Positions 32,519-34,415 of a DNA stretch of 34,415 bases are shown here, piece by piece. The stretch spans positions 1 through 34,415 of the forward strand of contig WRMI01000031.1 of NCBI GenBank assembly GCA_009777175.1, written 5' to 3'. Within the stretch, counting starts at the first letter, position 1, and every line of letters starts with the position of its first letter. Under the pieces are notes generated by a model. The model ran no database searches, was not told the DNA's origin, and saw nothing but the letters and a program-made list of their open reading frames with translations. This stretch comes from Marinilabiliaceae bacterium (GTDB lineage Bacteria > Bacteroidota > Bacteroidia > Bacteroidales > Marinilabiliaceae). The position numbers were made by a program, and so were the translations under genes.

Positions 32519-33142
32519 TTAGTCATCGTAATCATCATCGTAGTCGTATTCATTACCATAGCTGCTTTCGTATCCCTCGTCATCGTCATCTTCGTCTTCA
32601 TTTGGTTTGTCGTAATTGAAAATTCCTTTTACTTTGTCATCAATATAATCAGTTGCCGCTTTCATTGCTATTTCATCCGCAAGATAAAGAACATCTCTGT
32701 TGTTTTTATTGGTGCAAAATTTTGTATGAACAAAACTACAAAGGCAAGCAGCATAAATAAGGATTTTTTCATTTTCATACGAAAAGCTGCAGGCAAGTTC
32801 TTCGAGGGGATGAATTTCTTCAAAATAATCTTTTAACCTTTTGTAATAGGGACAAATGTTCAAATAATCAATTATATCTTCTTCGTTTTTTGGAAGATGG
32901 TCGTAAAGCGTTATTTCTCCTTTGATTTTTTCCTTTGGTTGTAATCCTACAAAATAATCAACCAACGTTTTCATAAATGGAATTTCAGGTTTTGCAAGCA
33001 TTTTTGCAAACTCTTCTTCCATAATTTTTACTGTTTCGTCATCGTATCCGTGGTTTGGGTGCATATCGAACAGTGATGGTTTTTCGACAACAAAATCGTC
33101 ATAATCATCGTGTTCATGGTCTTTTTCAAATGTTGTTTCCAT
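32519..33142 (-). CDS. Hypothetical protein with acidic ends
   Basis: This 207-residue protein of no known family has an acidic N-terminus (EKDHEHDDYDDF), a helical middle with conserved-looking LVDYFVGLQPKEK and IIDYLNICPYYKRL, and an extremely acidic C-terminus rich in Asp/Glu/Tyr. The acidic tail suggests a DNA-mimic or protein-interaction module, but this is inference. It lies between the methylase-helicase (38 bp gap) and the ParB-like gene (16 bp gap). It is probably co-transcribed with parA. Confidence 0.6.
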   Translation of the reverse strand: METTFEKDHEHDDYDDFVVEKPSLFDMHPNHGYDDETVKIMEEEFAKMLAKPEIPFMKTLVDYFVGLQPKEKIKGEITLYDHLPKNEEDIIDYLNICPYYKRLKDYFEEIHPLEELACSFSYENEKILIYAACLCSFVHTKFCTNKNNRDVLYLADEIAMKAATDYIDDKVKGIFNYDKPNEDEDDDDEGYESSYGNEYDYDDDYDD

Positions 33143-33158
33143 ATTTATTGAATTTTAA

Positions 33159-33449
33159 TTATTTTTTCTTTCTACCAACTTTTTTTTCTAATTTACGCAC
33201 TTCTTCGGGACGTGGTTTTACTTCGGGGTGTTGTTTTTTGTGATCTGAAATAATTTCGGCAACAGCATCTTTGAAACTTAAATATATGTTTCCTGTTTGT
33301 ATTGCTTTATGATATTGGAAATCACGTACATATTCTCCCAATTCAAATGCTAATTTTGTACTTATAAAAATTTCATTGTTTGAATCTTTGATAAGTTCTG
33401 GTTCTGATACCGTATCAGACCTTGAAAGCATGTTTTTTAAGTTATTCAT
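33159..33449 (-). CDS. Small ParA-linked protein, partition partner candidate
   Basis: The 96-residue protein has an N-terminal low-complexity part, a central FISTKLAFELGEYVRDFQYH helix pair, and a basic end (RKLEKKVGRKKK). Size, basic tail and position 10 bp after parA fit a centromere-binding partner (ParB-like). Residues 27-75 could be a ribbon-helix-helix or similar fold. I cannot assign a family; the partition role rests on context. Confidence 0.55.
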   Translation of the reverse strand: MNNLKNMLSRSDTVSEPELIKDSNNEIFISTKLAFELGEYVRDFQYHKAIQTGNIYLSFKDAVAEIISDHKKQHPEVKPRPEEVRKLEKKVGRKKK

Positions 33450-33459
33450 TTTATATTAA

Positions 33460-34224
33460 TTAAATTGATTTATTACTTTTTAATTTTTCTACTATTTCAA
33501 CTCCAAGTTTGTTGTAATCGGATGCTGCTAAACTTCCTTTTGCAAACTCAAAAATACTTTTTTTATGAAATTCGGCTTTTTTAAAGTCTTCGTACTGCCT
33601 GATTTTTGCATCAAAAAGAGCAATGTCTATTCCTTTTTCTTTCATTTTTTCCAATATATCTCTGGAAACTATCGTATGCTCTTTGTATTTGTTGATAAAT
33701 GCGCCAAGTATCGATAAATTAGGATTTAAGCCTTCCCTGACCATTGAAATTACATTAATCATCATTTCAAGTCCGTTAAATGCTAAAAAAGAGGCTTCCA
33801 TCGGTATTAAGACCCATTGGGACGCGGCTAATGAATTTGTAGTTATCATATTAATGGCTGGCGGACAATCTATTAGGCAAATATCAAAATTGTTTTCCAA
33901 CTTATTTAATGTTTTTACTAAAAACATTTCGCGCTGCATTGCGCCGATTATTTCTAATTCTATTCCTGCAAAGTTGAGTGATGACGGAATAATACTTAGA
34001 TTATTAGCAACTGTAAATATTTTTGGAGTTTTGTTTCTGAAAGCATCCAAAACAGTGCTTTCTATATCATCTGGGATATTGGATATTTGACTGAGATTTG
34101 CCTGCGCATCAATATCAACCATTAAAGTTTTATAGCCCTGATTTGCAAAAAATGAGCCTAAATTGCGTGTAGCCGTGCTTTTTCCAACACCGCCTTTCTG
34201 ATTCATTACTGAAATTGTTACCAT
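33460..34224 (-). CDS. parA: ParA-family plasmid partition ATPase
   Basis: The 254-residue protein has Walker A NQKGGVGKSTATRNLG (residues 8-23), LMVDIDAQANLSQ (A' strand) and ICLIDCPPAINMITTN (Walker B). The ParA-typical end contains FAKGSLAASDYNKLG. It belongs to the type Ib-like small ParA group that lacks an N-terminal HTH. Upstream lies the 27-bp repeat array, a plausible centromere or operator, and downstream the small partner gene. It ensures plasmid segregation, a role distinct from that of the more divergent ParA-like gene at 1123. Confidence 0.92.
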   Translation of the reverse strand: MVTISVMNQKGGVGKSTATRNLGSFFANQGYKTLMVDIDAQANLSQISNIPDDIESTVLDAFRNKTPKIFTVANNLSIIPSSLNFAGIELEIIGAMQREMFLVKTLNKLENNFDICLIDCPPAINMITTNSLAASQWVLIPMEASFLAFNGLEMMINVISMVREGLNPNLSILGAFINKYKEHTIVSRDILEKMKEKGIDIALFDAKIRQYEDFKKAEFHKKSIFEFAKGSLAASDYNKLGVEIVEKLKSNKSI

Positions 34225-34230
34225 ATTTAG

Positions 34231-34415
34231 AATATTTTATTTATTTTAAAACGTGCAAATATTTTATTTATTTTAAAACGTGCAAATGTTTTATTTATTT
34301 TAAATCGTGCAAATATTTTATTTATTTTAAATCGTGCAAATATTTTATTTATTTTAAATCGTGCAAATATTTTATTTATTTTAAATCGTGCAAATATTTT
34401 ATTTATTTTAAATCG
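34231..34415 (-). repeat. 27-bp direct repeats upstream of parA (parS/operator candidate)
   Basis: Seven copies of a 27-bp unit read AAATATTTTATTTATTTTAA(A/T)-CGTGC on the plus strand, with the CGTGC starts at 34252, 34279, 34306, 34333, 34360, 34387 and 34414. The last copy is cut by the window edge. The first two units have AAAACG where the others have AAATCG, and the third starts AAATGTTTT. The array sits next to the parA start and has no spacers, so it is not a CRISPR. It is a candidate centromere and autoregulatory operator. Its truncation suggests the sequence continues beyond the edge. Confidence 0.85.

Noticed and set aside
32393..32836. 147-codon plus-strand frame opposite the helicase start and the acidic protein
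   Set aside because: It is antisense to two well-supported genes. The hydrophobic residues arise from the complement of Asp/Glu codons in the acidic tail.
34231..34415. 27-bp array considered as CRISPR
   Set aside because: Units follow each other directly with no spacers, and the array lies beside parA.

Overview
The window looks like most or all of a plasmid from an AT-rich member of the Bacteroidota. By eye, G+C is roughly one third. Three observations point to the phylum. First, promoters repeatedly match the Bacteroidetes -7 box TAnnTTTG, and Shine-Dalgarno sequences are mostly absent. Second, the 1806-residue methylase-helicase, the carboxypeptidase-regulatory-like outer-membrane barrel protein and the GG-leader peptide system are typical of the phylum. 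Third, the SOS polymerase and replication genes resemble Bacteroidetes versions. Plasmid status rests on a Rep_3-type initiator preceded by 13 copies of an iteron, a serine resolvase, a ParA gene with a partner gene and a 27-bp repeat array, and a second ParA-like gene. I see no relaxase or type IV secretion gene. The right edge ends inside the 27-bp tandem array, so it is probably an assembly break.

Layout. 1-5.3 kb: maintenance and stress genes (Uma2-like nuclease, ParA-like ATPase, a mini Phd-like antitoxin, a membrane protein, resolvase, an antitoxin-like gene, umuDC with a frameshifted umuD end). 5.4-7.3 kb: replication origin and initiator, followed by a reverse-strand remnant of the big helicase gene. 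7.4-8.0 kb: noncoding, with REP/MITE-like palindromes. 8.0-15.8 kb: a peptide natural-product (RiPP-like) locus with a GG-leader Cys/Gly-rich precursor, an intrinsic hairpin, a radical SAM-SPASM maturase, an outer-membrane barrel protein, a C39-peptidase ABC exporter and an HlyD-like protein. Two of three members of a second small-peptide family (LNxxEMxxISSG leader) are interleaved here. 15.8-20.3 kb: a divergent regulator, then a plus-strand series: AvrD-like protein, P-loop kinase-like pair (one with a destroyed P-loop), two tandem winged-helix proteins and the third ISSG peptide.

20.4-27.0 kb holds the most unusual module. A histidine-ammonia-lyase-family enzyme is followed 7 bp later by a tRNA-His gene (GTG), then a decayed copy and two intact copies of a polytopic membrane protein, a complete histidyl-tRNA synthetase, an overlapping GNAT acetyltransferase and a methyltransferase. 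The recurrence of histidine suggests one of three things: a His-tRNA-dependent biosynthetic pathway, self-resistance to a histidyl-tRNA-synthetase-directed agent, or relocation of essential genes that locks the plasmid into its host. 27.1-34.4 kb (reverse strand): methylase-helicase, an acidic protein, a small ParB-like partner candidate, ParA and its upstream 27-bp repeats.

The likely logic is a stable, non-self-transmissible plasmid carrying an exported modified-peptide system, an AvrD/kinase/peptide cassette and a histidine-centred module. All functional statements come from reading the sequence and recalling protein families; no database search was possible.
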